64,000 nucleotides of DNA, taken from assembly GCA_951812925.1 (NCBI GenBank), contig OX638370.1:121844897-121908896 (forward strand), written 5' to 3'. Shown here one piece after another: positions 46,990 through 59,021 of the stretch (the first letter of the stretch is position 1; each line of letters opens with the position of its first letter). Source of the DNA: Calliopum simillimum. Lineage: Eukaryota > Arthropoda > Insecta > Diptera > Lauxaniidae. Below the pieces are notes generated by a model. The model saw nothing but the letters and a program-made list of their open reading frames with translations, made no database searches and was not told where the DNA came from. A program made the position numbers and the translations under genes.

Positions 46990-47559
46990 CGTTGGGGCTA
47001 CGTTCGCACACACGTCCATACGCTCTGGCGTACGTTATTCAACTGATTGAATTGTTGCACACATGCTACGTTTTGTTTGCTTCATCATTCATTGTACACT
47101 TTTTCACATACACAACACATGAGCAAATTGCTCACTTTGTGAGAGCGTTGCAATTCGCGCGACGGTTTTTCAAGAGTACAAAATGTGCCATTTAAAGGAC
47201 TCTTTGCATTAATGCAAATGAACATCCGGCAAAGGAAATTTTAATTTCCGGCAAACTTAATGAAGGCCAAGTAGTGGAAGAACAGCTGATAGGAGTCTAT
47301 ATGTATTGCACTCAGTTTCTCTCTTTGTCTGTTTGACAAAGCATCTCTTTATTTTAAATGTTTAGTTGCTTGTGGAATTCTTTGTTACTTTTTATTAATA
47401 AACTTTTCGTAGGTTTCGCTTAAACTCAAACTAGAGTTTGCCTTGTAGCCTAAATTCCATAAAGACCATATTGATTTGACTTTAAAATGACCACCCAACT
47501 GTTAATTTAAGCAAGCAAATTCTCATCAACTACCATGTCTCTGCATTTTTCCTTAAGAG
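46990..47559. other. Intergenic, no gene seen
   Basis: No coding exon or repeat structure supported. Confidence 0.4.
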
Positions 47560-47770
47560 GCGTGGCAAAGTCAACTTAAAACGATCATATTATCGTTCCT
47601 TAGTGTTAACACGAACCAAATTTCATAAAAATTAATTCAATAGCTTAGCCATGAGAGGATTTTTTTCCATTAAGGAAGCAAAAATAAAAGAAAATCCTAT
47701 GCATTGTTCTTCCTTACGAACTTTCCAACATAAAAAAATCAAGCGAATGTGATAAGATTTATGCATAGAA
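47560..47770. repeat. Fragment of the gcgtggca-type dispersed repeat
   Basis: AAGAGGCGTGGCAAAGTC, then AACCAAATTTCATAAAAATT and TCAATAGCTTAGCCATGAG, match the order of landmarks at 6300-6560. Diverged and non-coding. Confidence 0.5.
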
Positions 47771-49689
47771 ACAGGGACTGTATCGATTTCGTTAGCCTTT
47801 TTGTATACACATAGATATTAACTTTCCTTAGAGTCTTACTCCATAACCGAAAGCATGTTTGATATATTTGGCCATTGATTTTGACGACAGAAACCGAAGT
47901 GCTTAAGAATATGTTTTTGGTCCATATGGAGCTTAGTGACACTGGATAAGATATAACTTAAATCCAAGCAATATACACACTGAACTTGAAGGAAAGAACT
48001 ACGATAAAAAACTCCTGACAAGCCTAATGATGCGATTAAATTAAACGTGGCAATATAACATACTTAACAATGCATATTCTGTCATGAAGGTTAAGTGCTT
48101 GCCCTGATCACAAATATTGGAGCATGAATAGATTACAAAATATGGTGTTTGACTCCTACTTTAAATAGTTACTCAGTGCAAGCTATTTTAGACACAAAAA
48201 GATCAACTTGACAATTCTCGTATCAGACATGTGCCATAGTCGAAGCAAAGATTAGCATTGTTTTCTTTCACTTTTAATACCATAGAAGAATAAGACTGAT
48301 AGGTCATTTCAATCATTTCTAAAAAGTAAGTAGAAAGCGTATAAGGATGTTGACAAATCTGATTACTTTTAAGCTTTAGTTTGCCAGAGCTCTATCTCAG
48401 TTTAGTTTTTATTAAGACTTTGAAAGAAAAACTTTTGGACTAAGTACATTTTTCCATTGCTCTCTTTATAATTTGATACAATCAAGGAGCATTCTCTTAA
48501 CTTTCACAACTGAGAGAAATAAAGCGCAAACTCATTGGAAGCTCTCAGTGAGTGAGAGCATAATGCAAAAACAAAACAAATTTCACGTAGCACATGTTAA
48601 TGTTTTGTCAACAAAAGCAACAGTGTGCAACAACAAAATGGAAATAGTAAAACACACATGTACACATGCTGCTTACATATAAAAGAGTGTGCAAGCAGAC
48701 ACACACATATATACAACAGCACTAATATGTAAATGAATACTTTGTATGCTATGCCTTTTTTATTATTTAAGAGGAATAAAATGAAAATGACATGACTTTA
48801 TAAAAGGATGTGTTTGTTTTTCTTTCTTTTTTTTTTCCTTTAAGCCATGAACAAAAGGATGTGTTTTCGACGGAAATGCTCTTTCCATTTTTATTTTGTT
48901 CATTTTTATTTTAGTTTATCTTTTCGCTCTTTGACGTCTGTTTGTGTATGTTTGTATATTGCATTTTGTATTTTTATTGTTTTCTTATACACACACACAC
49001 ATTTCTTCCTGACAACAGCTAATTTCTTAGAACACCCTAAACAGGATAATAAGTAGAACAACAATATTAGTTTGTTGTTGGCGCTGTCATTTTTTTGAGA
49101 TTTCCCTATTAGTGATGTCAAAATGTTACTGTTAATCTGTTGATATGTAGAATAAACTGAGTTATTTATGTTGACAGCACTGTAAAAGGTTGCATGGATC
49201 TTTGTAGAATTATTATTATGCAACATAGCACTGCTCAAATGCCTTAAAACACAGTGATTTGGTTGTATATTCATTAATTTCTGCAAATGTTCATTTTAAA
49301 TATTTGCTTAGCATGACGTATGAGGAACATCTAATTAAACTGGCAATGCATTTGCTTTGCAACGCATTAAATGTTACTCATACGTCATGTTATCCATACT
49401 ATTTATACGAAATTGCTTTAGCGCAAAATATGCCGAGCCGGTTTTAATATTTTTTTTTTAAAAAACATTCTATTTGTGCTAAGGAACAAACTGTCATACA
49501 ATTTTTTTGATTTTTTTGAGAGGTAAGCATCCTTTTTTTTAGTATGAAGTTGTTGAAGAAAATATTCAATGCTATCAAAAATAAGTTACGTTTGCAGTTA
49601 CGCTGTTTATGCTATGATGATTCTTGAATTATGCGTTGTTGTTATGTTTTCCGTATTTTTCACAACAAGTTTGGTGCTTTTAAACTTTT
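47771..49689. other. Intergenic, small palindrome and CA tract
   Basis: No gene seen. A palindrome at 49312-49392 pairs ATGACGTATGAG with CTCATACGTCAT around a loop of about 35 bases. CA/TA microsatellite patches lie at about 48700 and 48990. A TTTTTTTTTTCC run is at about 48826. Confidence 0.5.
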
Positions 49690-50389
49690 ACCGATTTTTT
49701 CGATGTAATTTGATATGTATTTTTCGATATTTTAGACTATTACCGATATTTTGTGTTTTTCGATGCACATGCACTTTTACCTATTTTAATTATACATTTA
49801 AAATTTTTCGATTCTTTTCTATTTTTACCGATATTTTGGATGTTTTCGATATTTTTGGATTTTTACCGATTTCTTCGATGAATTTCATTATTTTTCTCTA
49901 CTTTTGGACTTTTACTGATATTTTAGTTGATATTTGATAATTTTGGACTTTTACCGATACACTAAATGTTTTTGATATTTTAGATGTTTCCCGATGTTTT
50001 GGTCTTTAACCGATTTTTTCGATTGAATTTATACCGATATTGAGCTTTTACCTATATTTTAGATGTTTTTCAATACTTTTGGACTTTTTACGATTTCTTC
50101 GATGTGTGTATTTTGACTGTTACCGATATTTTGGATGTTCTTTGAAACACTTGCACTTTTGCCGATTTCTTCTATGTACTTAAATTTTTCGATACTTTTA
50201 GATTTATACCGATGGTTTAGATATTTCCCGATATTTTAGAATTTTTACCGATTTATTTGATGTATTTCAATATTTTCCGATCCTTTTGGATATTTTAGTT
50301 CTATTCGATACTTTTGGTCTTTTACCGATATTTTGGATGTTTTTCGATACACTTACACTTTTACCGATTTCAACTATGTACGTATATAT
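49690..50389. repeat. Diverged tandem array, period about 36-40 bp, left part
   Basis: About 18 imperfect units of TTTTACCGATATTTTGGATG followed by TTTTTCGATACTTTTGGA. The array resumes at 52252 after the hAT-like element, with the same unit and phase style. Confidence 0.8.
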
Positions 50390-52244
50390 TAGGGCTGTGC
50401 AACGAGCCGAACTAGTTCGATCAAACTCAAAACTTATGAGCTTTTCACACAATTTTAGTACCGAACTGAGTTCGTTTAGCTCAGCTCAACTCAGCTCAAC
50501 TCAGTTCGTAAGTTCGTGAGTTTTGAGCTGATCGTTTGATCGATCGTCGAATTCGTTGTGAGCTGATCGTTTGTTTGTTGAGCTAGTACGTTATGAGTTT
50601 ACTCGTTTGTTTGGTTACGTTCAGCGTGTTCGTTATGCGATGTATATGATTTCAATCAGCGTTGTAAGAATTGCTTAGAAATAATACTTAAGGTTTAATA
50701 TCATACACGAATATTAAACAAATATTTTGCATAGTTGTTTTTTTTGCTCTTAATTTGAAATTTCGAACTTAATAAAATTGAAAATAAAACTAAGACGTTT
50801 TGACAAATGATTCTGAATGAAAAAGTTAATTTTTTTAGGGTTGCCACCTGTTTTTTGTAATAAAATCAAAATTTTCTATCAATAAATTGCTAAAATCATA
50901 ATTTTCTCTCTATAAATTGACATCTTGGGTCCAAAACCAAATTTGGGGTTGCCATATCAGGGTCGAAAGACGTTTTTTTGGAAAATTGCATTTCTTTGTC
51001 AACTTTCTTTATTGAAAGTTATAGAATCCACCCAAAAACCCATAGTAAATTTTTTGGGGCTGCCACCTGGTTTTTTTAATAACATCAAAATTTTTTTTCA
51101 ATAAATTGCTAAAATCATCATTTCTCTCTATAAATGTACATATTGGGTCCAAAAGCGACGAAACAAAAATTTAGGGTTGCCATATCAGGGTTGCCAGACG
51201 TTTTTTTGGAAAATTGCATTTCTTTTTCAACTTTCTTTATTGGAAAATATAGAATCGACCCAAAAACCCACATTAATTTCCTTGGGCGCTATTTCCTAAC
51301 GCCAATTTGTTTGGGATTGCCACCTCGTTTTTTTAACAAAACCAAAATTTTTTTTCAATAAATTGCTAAAATCATAATTGTTTTCTCTATAAATTGACGT
51401 CTTGGGTCCAAAAACAATAAAAAAAAGTTAACAACCAAATGCAATTTTGCGGAAAAAATCAGGCAACCTCAATATGGCAACCTTAAATTTTTCTTTCGTT
51501 ATTTTTGGACCCAAGATGTCAATTTATAGAAAGCAAATGATGATTTTTGCAATTTATTCCAAGAAAATTTTGATTTTATTAAAAAAACCAGGTGGCAACC
51601 CCAAAAAATTTACTATGGGTTTTTGGGACGATTCCATAACTTTCAATAAAGAATGTTGACAATGAAATGCAATTTTCCAAAAAAAGTCTGGCAGCCCTAA
51701 ATTTTTGTTTCGTCGTTTTTGAACCCAAGATGTCAATTTATAGAGAGAAAATGATGATTTAAGCAATTTATTGATAAAAAATTTTGATTTTATTAAAAGA
51801 AACAGGTGGTAACTCTAAAAAAATAAAGAAATAAAAAAATACAAAAAAAAAACATGTGGCAATAATGAAAGTTGCTTCTGCTGTGTACAGCGAAGAGCCG
51901 AAGTTCAAACAAAAAACAACTATGCAAAATATTTGTTTAATATTCGTGTATAATATTAAACCTTAAACTTATCCCAATTCTTACACATTTTTTGCAACGC
52001 TGATTGCAACTTGCAATCATATCGAACACGCTGAACGTAACCAAACAAACGAGAAAACTCATAACTAACGAGCTCAACAAACAAACGATCAGCTCACATC
52101 GAATTCGCTGATCGATCAAACGATCAGCTCAAAACTCACGAACTTACGAACTGAGTTGAGCTGAGTTGAGCTGAGCTGATCGATCTTGTTCGTCGTGTGT
52201 GGCGAAAACTCGAACAGGTTCGATCAGCTCATTGCACAGCCCTA
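50390..52244. mobile_element. hAT-like foldback element, 1.86 kb
   Basis: TAGGGCTGTGCAACGAGC at 50390 is mirrored (one mismatch) by the complement ending TTGCACAGCCCTA at 52244. TAGGG-TGTGCAA ends fit hAT elements. The 8 bases outside are GTATATAT and ATATATAT, compatible with an 8-bp duplication but weak because the DNA is TA-rich. Arms of about 360 bp hold repeated GAGCTGATCGTTTGATC-like sequence. Within them a second layer, about 230-bp units with GGTTGCCACCTG and AAATTGACATCTTGGGTCC, occurs three times forward (50835-51420) and inverted (51447-51830). No transposase. Confidence 0.75.
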
Positions 52245-52251
52245 ATATATA

Positions 52252-52510
52252 TGTATGTAATTAAATTTTTTCGATATTTTTAGGCATTTACCGATATTTT
52301 AGATATTTTTTGACATTTTTGGACTTTCACTGCTATTTTAGATGTTTTTCATTACTTTTGAACTTCAATCGATATTTTAGATGTTTCCCGATATTTTTGG
52401 GCTTTCGATTCTTTTGGAATTTTACCGATACTTTTGGGCTTTTACTGATTTTTCCTATGTATTTGAATATTTTTTTATACAATTTTTTTTTTTTTTACCG
52501 ATATTTTGAA
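52252..52510. repeat. Diverged tandem array, right part
   Basis: Continuation of the array at 49690-50389 (units with TTTACCGATATTTTAGATAT). The hAT-like insertion divides what was one array. Confidence 0.8.
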
Positions 52511-52639
52511 TGTGACAATTTAATGAAATTCGATAAATTAAATATATCGGATCATTTGGTTTTAGCACACTATTTCAGAAAAATAGTTTTTTAGTTTTTC
52601 TTGTACTATGTTGCTTAAAAACGCACTTTTATTAATAAT

Positions 52640-53785
52640 GATATATTTTTGATATCTACTAGTGTTAAGTTGCATGCTTATGCTGATGATATCCAAATGT
52701 ATTTGTCTCGGCGCATTGGCCTTATTGATGATCTAGCTTGTAGACTGAATGAAGATCTGCGTAATGTTTTTAATTGGGCTAATTGCAATAAGCTGTGTTT
52801 AACCCCAACAAGTCTTATATATTACCCATTTCTCGAGGTCAACTTGAAATTGGTAGTATGCCAACTATTTTCATTGGAGATATGCCGCTGAAATTTGTTA
52901 ATAAAGCAACCTGTCTTGGTTTCCATCTCAATAATGCTCTGACTTGTGTTGACCATATTAATCATGTGATAAGCAAAATTTACATGACTTTGCGTTATTT
53001 GAGGATGTCTGCGAAATACACACCAGTTGAAATAAAACGCAGATTAGTTTTACAATTAATACTGCCATACATAAATTATTTTGAAGTTGTGTACAGTAAA
53101 TTGGGCTCTAGTTCCTTACATTAGCTGCAAGTTGCTTTCAATAACGCTACACGCTATGTGTATGGCTTACGTAGGTTTGATCACGTCTCGGCTATGAGTA
53201 AGATGATTTTAGGATGTTCCATCGAAAACTATATCATGGCAAGAAATTGCATGTTCCTGCATAAATTAATTTATACCCGAAGTCCGCCATATCTTTATGA
53301 CAAATTACGTTTCAGCATATCCAATAGATGCAACAACTTAATTATTCCAAAATTTACATACCTCAATTCAACTCGAAAATTCTTCATCAACGCCATTTGA
53401 ATCTGGAATTCACTAAATAGTGATTTAAAAAGTATTTTGAACTTCGGCAAATTTAAGCAGTTAATTTTTGTTCATTTTTCGCGTTAAAATCTTGTTTTAA
53501 TTAAATTGAAAATTTTTATCTTTTTATTTTTTAAATTTCCAGATATTTATAAATTTTAGTATTATTATTTATTCGTATAAGTTATAATGTTTCTTATTAT
53601 ATAACTGGCTGTGTCACCTCTAGTATGTAAGGCCTAAATTGTTTGTTAGATTTTACGTAAATAGTTTAATTATGAACTGAAAATGTATCGACCATCTCTT
53701 ATTGTACGTTAAAAGAATCAATTTCTTATTGTACTAATGACTGTTGTTTTTTAAATAAATATAAATAAATAAATAAATAAATTTC
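52640..53785 (+). pseudogene. LINE reverse transcriptase 3-prime part, with 3-prime tail
   Basis: A nearly continuous plus-strand coding stretch: KLHAYADDIQMYLSRRIG (the catalytic Y-A-D-D box), RLNEDLRNVFNWANCNKLCL, (shift near 52800) NPNKSYILPISRGQ, NKATCLGFHLNNALTCVDHI, RYLRMSAKYTPVEIKRRLVL, PYINYFEVVYSKLGSSSLH, stop, ATRYVYGLRRFDHVSAMSK, MFLHKLIYTRSPPYLYDKL, and KFFINAI, stop, IWNSLNSDL. It is followed by a 3-prime untranslated region and an (AAAT)n tail at 53755-53781. Few breaks (one shift, two or three stops), so it is relatively young. It belongs to a Jockey/CR1-type LINE; the 5-prime half is missing. Confidence 0.85.
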
Positions 53786-53826
53786 AGTGGAATAAGTGAT
53801 ATAAAGGAATTGCAGTGGAAAATTAA

Positions 53827-53862
53827 ACAAAACCCGAGCAACGCCGGGTAAAATAGCTCGTA
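53827..53862 (+). mobile_element. Helitron-like 3-prime terminus
   Basis: ACCCGAGCAACGCCGGGTAA forms a short hairpin (ACCCG with CGGGT), and AAAATAGCTCGTAT follows, close to the hairpin plus CTAGT end of Helitrons (here CTCGT). Only this end is recognisable and it directly follows the LINE tail. Low to moderate support. Confidence 0.4.
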
Positions 53863-53959
53863 TAAAATAAATGTAAATTTTATTTCAAAAAGAATTTTAA
53901 GAATTTTGAAGTGTGTTACTTAATGACATTTATATATTGAAAATTGATTTTTTTAATTG

Positions 53960-54455
53960 AACTTTTAGTCATATATTTGCAAAGATCGATTTACATATAA
54001 ATCTATTATTGCATTTTCTAACACATAATTATGACAAATCAATATCAATAAATAACACAAAACAACAATTATGATATATCAATACGTATTAACACACAAA
54101 CAAAACTGGCAAAAGTCGTCTTCGCAGCCGGGCAAGGCTGGTGCAGTGGTAACGACTTCTGCTACCAACCTGGAGGTCCTTGGTTCAACTCCCGCCCAGG
54201 CCAAAAACACAAAAAGTTTTCAAACTTGCAATTTTTCAATTATAATTAATTTGGTGAAATAAATATAATTATAATTACAACAAAAATAGTCTGATGAGTC
54301 TTTGTGGTGAAAGACGAAACATATGTCACTATAGCCGTATTTTTAAAATGTTCCTTGATTTGTCATAATTGTGTGTTAGAAAAAGCATTGATAGATTTAT
54401 ATGTAAATCGATCTTTGCAAATATATGACTAAAAGTTCAATTAAAAAATTCAAAA
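53960..54455. mobile_element. Hairpin element interrupted by a SINE
   Basis: TAATTGAACTTTTAGTCATA (about 53962) through AATCTATTATTGC...CACATAATTATGACAAATC (about 54050) is mirrored at 54355-54455. The loop now contains the SINE at 54105-54325. No coding content and no clear target duplication. Confidence 0.75.
54105..54325 (+). mobile_element. tRNA-derived SINE, copy 2
   Basis: Head GGCTGGTGCAGTGGTAACGA (A-box-like) and CTTGGTTCAACTCCCGCCCA (B box), then CAAACTTGCAATTTTTCAAT, and tail GTCTTTGTGGTGAAAGACGA. The same head-plus-tail organisation is in copy 1 (31990-32245), though the internal tRNA-like part differs. Confidence 0.8.
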
Positions 54456-56219
54456 AGAATTTTAGTTAACATTTCAAAGAATTTAAATAAAAAAAAAGCA
54501 ACAGCATACTCAAGATTATACTCATATTTATTTAATGCATTATAATTTCTACTTTTCCATCGCCTAACATACTTATATATGTAATTGAATTGAACAAAAT
54601 ACTTGTAAGAACTATAAAGACAACGTAAGGTAAACACAATTTGTGTTCATATTAAATGCTAATATTTACATAATTTACAAATATATACCTTTGAAATATC
54701 TCTTGCAAATGTCAAACATAAAATTAATTACATACGGCATTTGTACTTAATGCAATTTCAGTTTTCTTAAGTAGGCATCAGGCTTTATGGAGACATTGAG
54801 ATTCTTCTGCTCAAAATGTCAAAATGTCTAAAGGACACGCACAATACAACAGCCATAAGAAGAGCGTATATTGGATATTTCAACTAATTACCATTGATGG
54901 CATAAATAGCACATGTGTTGAAACAATTGCCTTATGAAAACACAACCGTCCCCTTGATTGCCTGCTGCAGTGTAATTTGGGATTGGAAGACAGGTGGCGT
55001 TCCTAGAGCGCTTAAATTGTCAATATCAATAAAACGGTAATAATGGCACAATATTATTGAATATAATCGAATTCATTTGAGCGTTTGTGCTACATTTATC
55101 CTATATGCAACGGACAAAGGATATTGTTTTTGCCTTGGGCATTAAACTTTGGAACGTGAGTTCTGTTCGTGTTGTTGTCGTGCTCGTTAATATGGTGATT
55201 GTGGGTCATTGTAGGAAACGTGCATTGCGTTGGACCAACTGTGTCAGTTAAATAAAAAAAAATATAAAAAGTTTTTCTTTTTGTCTTAGAATAAAGTTAT
55301 ACGACGTGACATAGAAATTAGTTACGTTCTTTTTTTGTTTCATTTCACATTGAATGGTTTAGATAAAGAAATTATATTGGAACACAAAAATTAATTTTCT
55401 CTGGATAGTTAGAAAACCTTTATTTTATCAAAACTTATCGTACGATACCTTATATAATTTATTGAAAAATTTGAAAAAAAGCGTTTTAACAAAAAATCAT
55501 TTCCATCTTTTTTAGTCTCAACAGTTCCTAGTATTTGCGTGAAATTTCGTTACAATACCTTCAGTAGCTTCCTCAGTATAACATTTTTAGGTTTTTTCTG
55601 CATGGTAGATGTTACGCCTTTTATTAAAATTTTTCCAATTACCTCATACAAATTTCTCGTAATCGCCTTCTTTTGTCTGTTTTGCGTTCAGTGCGTTATT
55701 ATTAGGGGTATTTAAGAAGACCAGTATCTCTTGAAAATGAATGGTAACCCATTCAAAATCTACCTCTTGATAGTACTCCTTTTTTCTTTTAAAATGGGCC
55801 ATCATATGATCATCTACAATTTTTCCTTGGAATGTATTGGCTATCAAGCAATGGTTTTTCGAGTGAAAAATTATCTTGAAGGTCTTAACAGAAACAAGAT
55901 TATCGTTTACGATATTTCTCATACCGCTACGATATGTAAACACTTAATCAGGTTAGTTCATACTAAAACCAGTAGTCGATGCAAATGCTGAACAGTTTAA
56001 GAGCTGCTCCAATTCGAGTACTGTTGTGGAAGCATTCTTGTTAGCCTTTAATTAACCCTTTCGCTTCCATGGTACATTATAGTGTACACTAGATAGTATC
56101 GATCCCCATACATAAAAAAAAGTTTGCTTTAAGCCGCCCATTTTGAAAGCTTATCGGTTTTGATTTTTCAGGAAAAAAAAATTTTTTGTTTGACCTCTAA
56201 TAATTTTTTTTTTTTCGAC
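54456..56219. other. Intergenic, no gene recognised
   Basis: AT-rich. A 99-residue minus-strand frame at 55644-55943 (contains GKIVDDHMMAHFKRKKEYY) has a fairly protein-like mix, but no family is recognised and the opposite strand is also open (55731-55991). Left as unknown. Confidence 0.4.
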
Positions 56220-56224
56220 CTCTA

Positions 56225-56778
56225 AAAAATTTTGCTTGTATAGGAGGTGCCACGCCCTCTTGTCCAAGTCCACCTAGTTTTTGCTTAAAGCTTGCATTTA
56301 CAATATATTTCTTTGAGTCTGAGTCAAATTTGGTCCGATTATCTCAAAAAACGCTTTCAGTATAGCGTTTTGAAGCTTTTGCTTATATGGGAGTTTCCAC
56401 GCCCTCTTGTTCAAACTCACCCAGTTTTTTCAGAGAACTTGCGCTTACAATTAGTGTGTGTATTTTGGTTGCATTGTCGTGAAAAATACTCCCTAAGTTG
56501 CATTTTGAATATATTTTTTGTATGGGCGGTAGGCGTGTCCATTGAGCGATTTTTCTCAGTGTATCAAATTTCGTTGAACTATCTTGTACTGTTTTCCCAA
56601 AAAAATATATTTCCACTTACAGCCAGCCAGACGGACAGACAGACGGCCTTGGCTATATCGACTCAGGAGGTGGCGTTGATCAAGAATATATAAACTTTTC
56701 TATATCTGCCACGCCTCCTTCCCTGCGTTACAAACGGATGGCCAAAGTGAATATACCCTTGGTGTAGGGTATAAAAAG
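56225..56778 (+). mobile_element. DINE-1/mini-me-like element, 5-prime truncated
   Basis: Same landmarks and orientation as 33106-33986: TATAGGAGGTGCCACGCCCT, GCTTATATGGGAGTTTCCAC, GTATGGGCGGTAGGCGTGTC, a short CAGCCAGCCAGACGGACAGA tract, ATCGACTCAGGAGGTGGCGT, TGATCAAGAATATATAAAC and end GGTGTAGGGTATAAAAAG. Begins in the subrepeat region. Confidence 0.75.
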
Positions 56779-56829
56779 AACCAATACTTTAACTGATGCA
56801 ATTTTTTTATAAAAAGGGAAAAAAATACG

Positions 56830-57000
56830 AAACGATTCAAAACAAGAATAGTCATTTTCAATGCATTTGTCAACGCTGAATCCGAATCCGGTCTATATGG
56901 TATGCTTTTTGAGATATCCTAACCTAAAAGTTAAAAAAACATGATTTTTGAAGTAATATAGGAGACACGAAATTATTTTGCTATTTTTTTACAAATGCTA
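56830..57000. repeat. Fragment related to the foldback core at 29344
   Basis: AATCCGGTCTATATGG, then TTTTTGAGATATCCTAACCT, correspond to AATCCGGTCTCAGAATTG and TTATGAGATATCCTAACCT at 29378-29430. Non-coding. Confidence 0.6.
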
Positions 57001-58217
57001 GAAAAGTTTCGGTCAAGCACAGATCTCTATTAAAAGAGTATAATGCACTGAAGCTACATACTGTTGCCCAAAGGCCTTAATGACAAAAAATGCAAATTAG
57101 CGACAATGCAATTGCTACCGTATTTTGCAAATTTTGAAATTTTACAAAATTTATTGCACCAGTATTGCCGTGCTGTTTGAAAAGTAAGTAACTACTTACA
57201 TTGTCGTATGCTGGCTGAATTTGAATGTTGGGCTGCGTGCAAAATACTGACATGAACTATTTGTTTATGTCAGCAAGCAGTAACTTCAATTTAAAAGATA
57301 CAACGCTGTGACCAGATGTAAAAGCTTCTTTGCTATGAACTTTTATATAGTGCTGCCTTAGGAAGAGGAAAGAAAGAAGTCCAGCTGCTTGACATACCTG
57401 TTGCCAATAGTGCGTTGAGAGCACAAAAAAAGAAAAGAACTTGGCAATCTGCATTTGTCACGCAATATCAAAGTCATAGCAGTGATGCAGAAATGCCATC
57501 TATCAGCAGTACCAGTTTTAGCATTTAAATCAAAGTAGCTGCGCTATTTAATTTGTTTTTTTTTTAAACAAATTGTATAGAAATATTAAGGATAAATCTT
57601 AAGAAAGCAGTAAACTACGTATACAATAGCTCTAGGCTCTGGGCTATATGTAGTTTGTGCGTTCTTTCGTACGTTTTAAAAATGGGCGGAACTGGTATCT
57701 AATCATACCAGTTCTTTGTTTTACCCTTTACTATTTAGTGTTACCAAAATGCAGCTGTTCAAGCAATTATTATTTCAACATGATTCATTAAGGCAAACAG
57801 TTACCAATAAATCAATTTCTTCAGCACTTTAATGCCTTGCATTTTGATGTGTCACCCACTTTAGCCAATTCGCAAATGTGCCGCTAAGCATGCGTTTATA
57901 TGTCAGTCAATATGTCATGCGAGTGGTCTACATCACATTGGAAACAATAAACCACATGGGCGGTCCACAATGTTTTATTCATTTCAACGAATTTTTAATA
58001 ATTGCTAAAACGCCGCACAGTGGTATGGCTTCTAACATCAAAGGAGTGCATAACAAGATTTTGCTGGTTAAGAAATATTCCAAAAATGGGTGTTGTAGGT
58101 CAACAGACACGCCTGAACTAAAAATCTTTGTGCCTAAAGCTATGCAAAACATTATTTCCATTTACAATAAATTACTGACATTCCAATCTCGCATTGAAAA
58201 ACAAATTAATTTTTTAA
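57001..58217. other. Intergenic with one unassigned open frame
   Basis: A 119-residue plus-strand frame at 57878-58237 begins MPLSMRLYVSQYVMRVVYIT and has a plausible amino-acid mix, but its last codons come from the terminal repeat of the next element and I recognise no domain. It may be a decayed gene or chance. No other gene is seen. Confidence 0.35.
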
Positions 58218-58933
58218 GGGGACATTCGCCTTTGTAATTTTCAAAAAAATTGATTTTGAGATTTTTACATATTTCCATTCTATATACTTTAAAAAGTTGC
58301 CTCCAAAAATTTCATTAAGAAATTCGTAATAGAAAAAAAGTTACAGCTATATTTGTAACAGCGCATGCCCATGAATAAAAACCGGTTTCTATTCAATAAA
58401 ATTATAGTAAAAAAACTTTCGACACGTTTTTCTCGAAACTACCATCTTCAAACAATTTTCAAACATTTTTCTCCGAATCTACTCGACCGATTTTTAAAAA
58501 CCAAAGAGCATTCGATTACTCATTAAAAATATTAAACAAATAGTCTCCGAAAGTTTTAAAAATACCCCCCTTTTTTTACGGAGATGACTTACCCTCAAAA
58601 GATGCCATTTTTTTGCATTTTTCATAAATATTCATACGAAAACTTCAAAATATAAAAATGTATGAATTTTTGAAGCTTATTGTATAGTTTTGAGTCTCAA
58701 GAATAAAATCCATTTTGAATTTTTCAAAAATCTGTTACAGGAGGTCTACAACATATCCTACCGTTTAAAAAGTAACTTTTGGGAAACTAAAAATAAAAAT
58801 TAAAAATTTTCATATTTTTTAGACAATATTTAACAATGTTCAAAAGAAATTTTGTCAATAAATATAATAGTTTTTTCATAATAAAATTTTTAAAAAGTGT
58901 CTTTCTTTTTCAATTACAAAAGCGAATGTCCCC
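58218..58933. mobile_element. TTAA-flanked non-autonomous element, 716 bp
   Basis: GGGGACATTCGCCTTTGTAA at 58218 is mirrored by TTACAAAAGCGAATGTCCCC ending 58933, with TTAA at both 58214-58217 and 58934-58937. A TTAA duplication points to piggyBac-like or Kolobok-like transposition. No protein is encoded. Confidence 0.85.
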
Positions 58934-59021
58934 TTAAGAAATTGATTAATTGGCTTGAAATATGTCGCGCATTTTTTGACTTAAATTGACAGATTATAAT
59001 CTCAACTCTAGTTTGAATATC

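Noticed and set aside
54130..54205. A functional tRNA gene
   Set aside because: It has A- and B-box-like sequences but no complete cloverleaf that I can fold, and it carries a SINE tail shared with another copy.
57878..58237. 119-residue plus-strand frame as a gene
   Set aside because: The last residues come from the terminal repeat of a transposable element and no domain is recognised. Kept only as an unknown in the intergenic entry.
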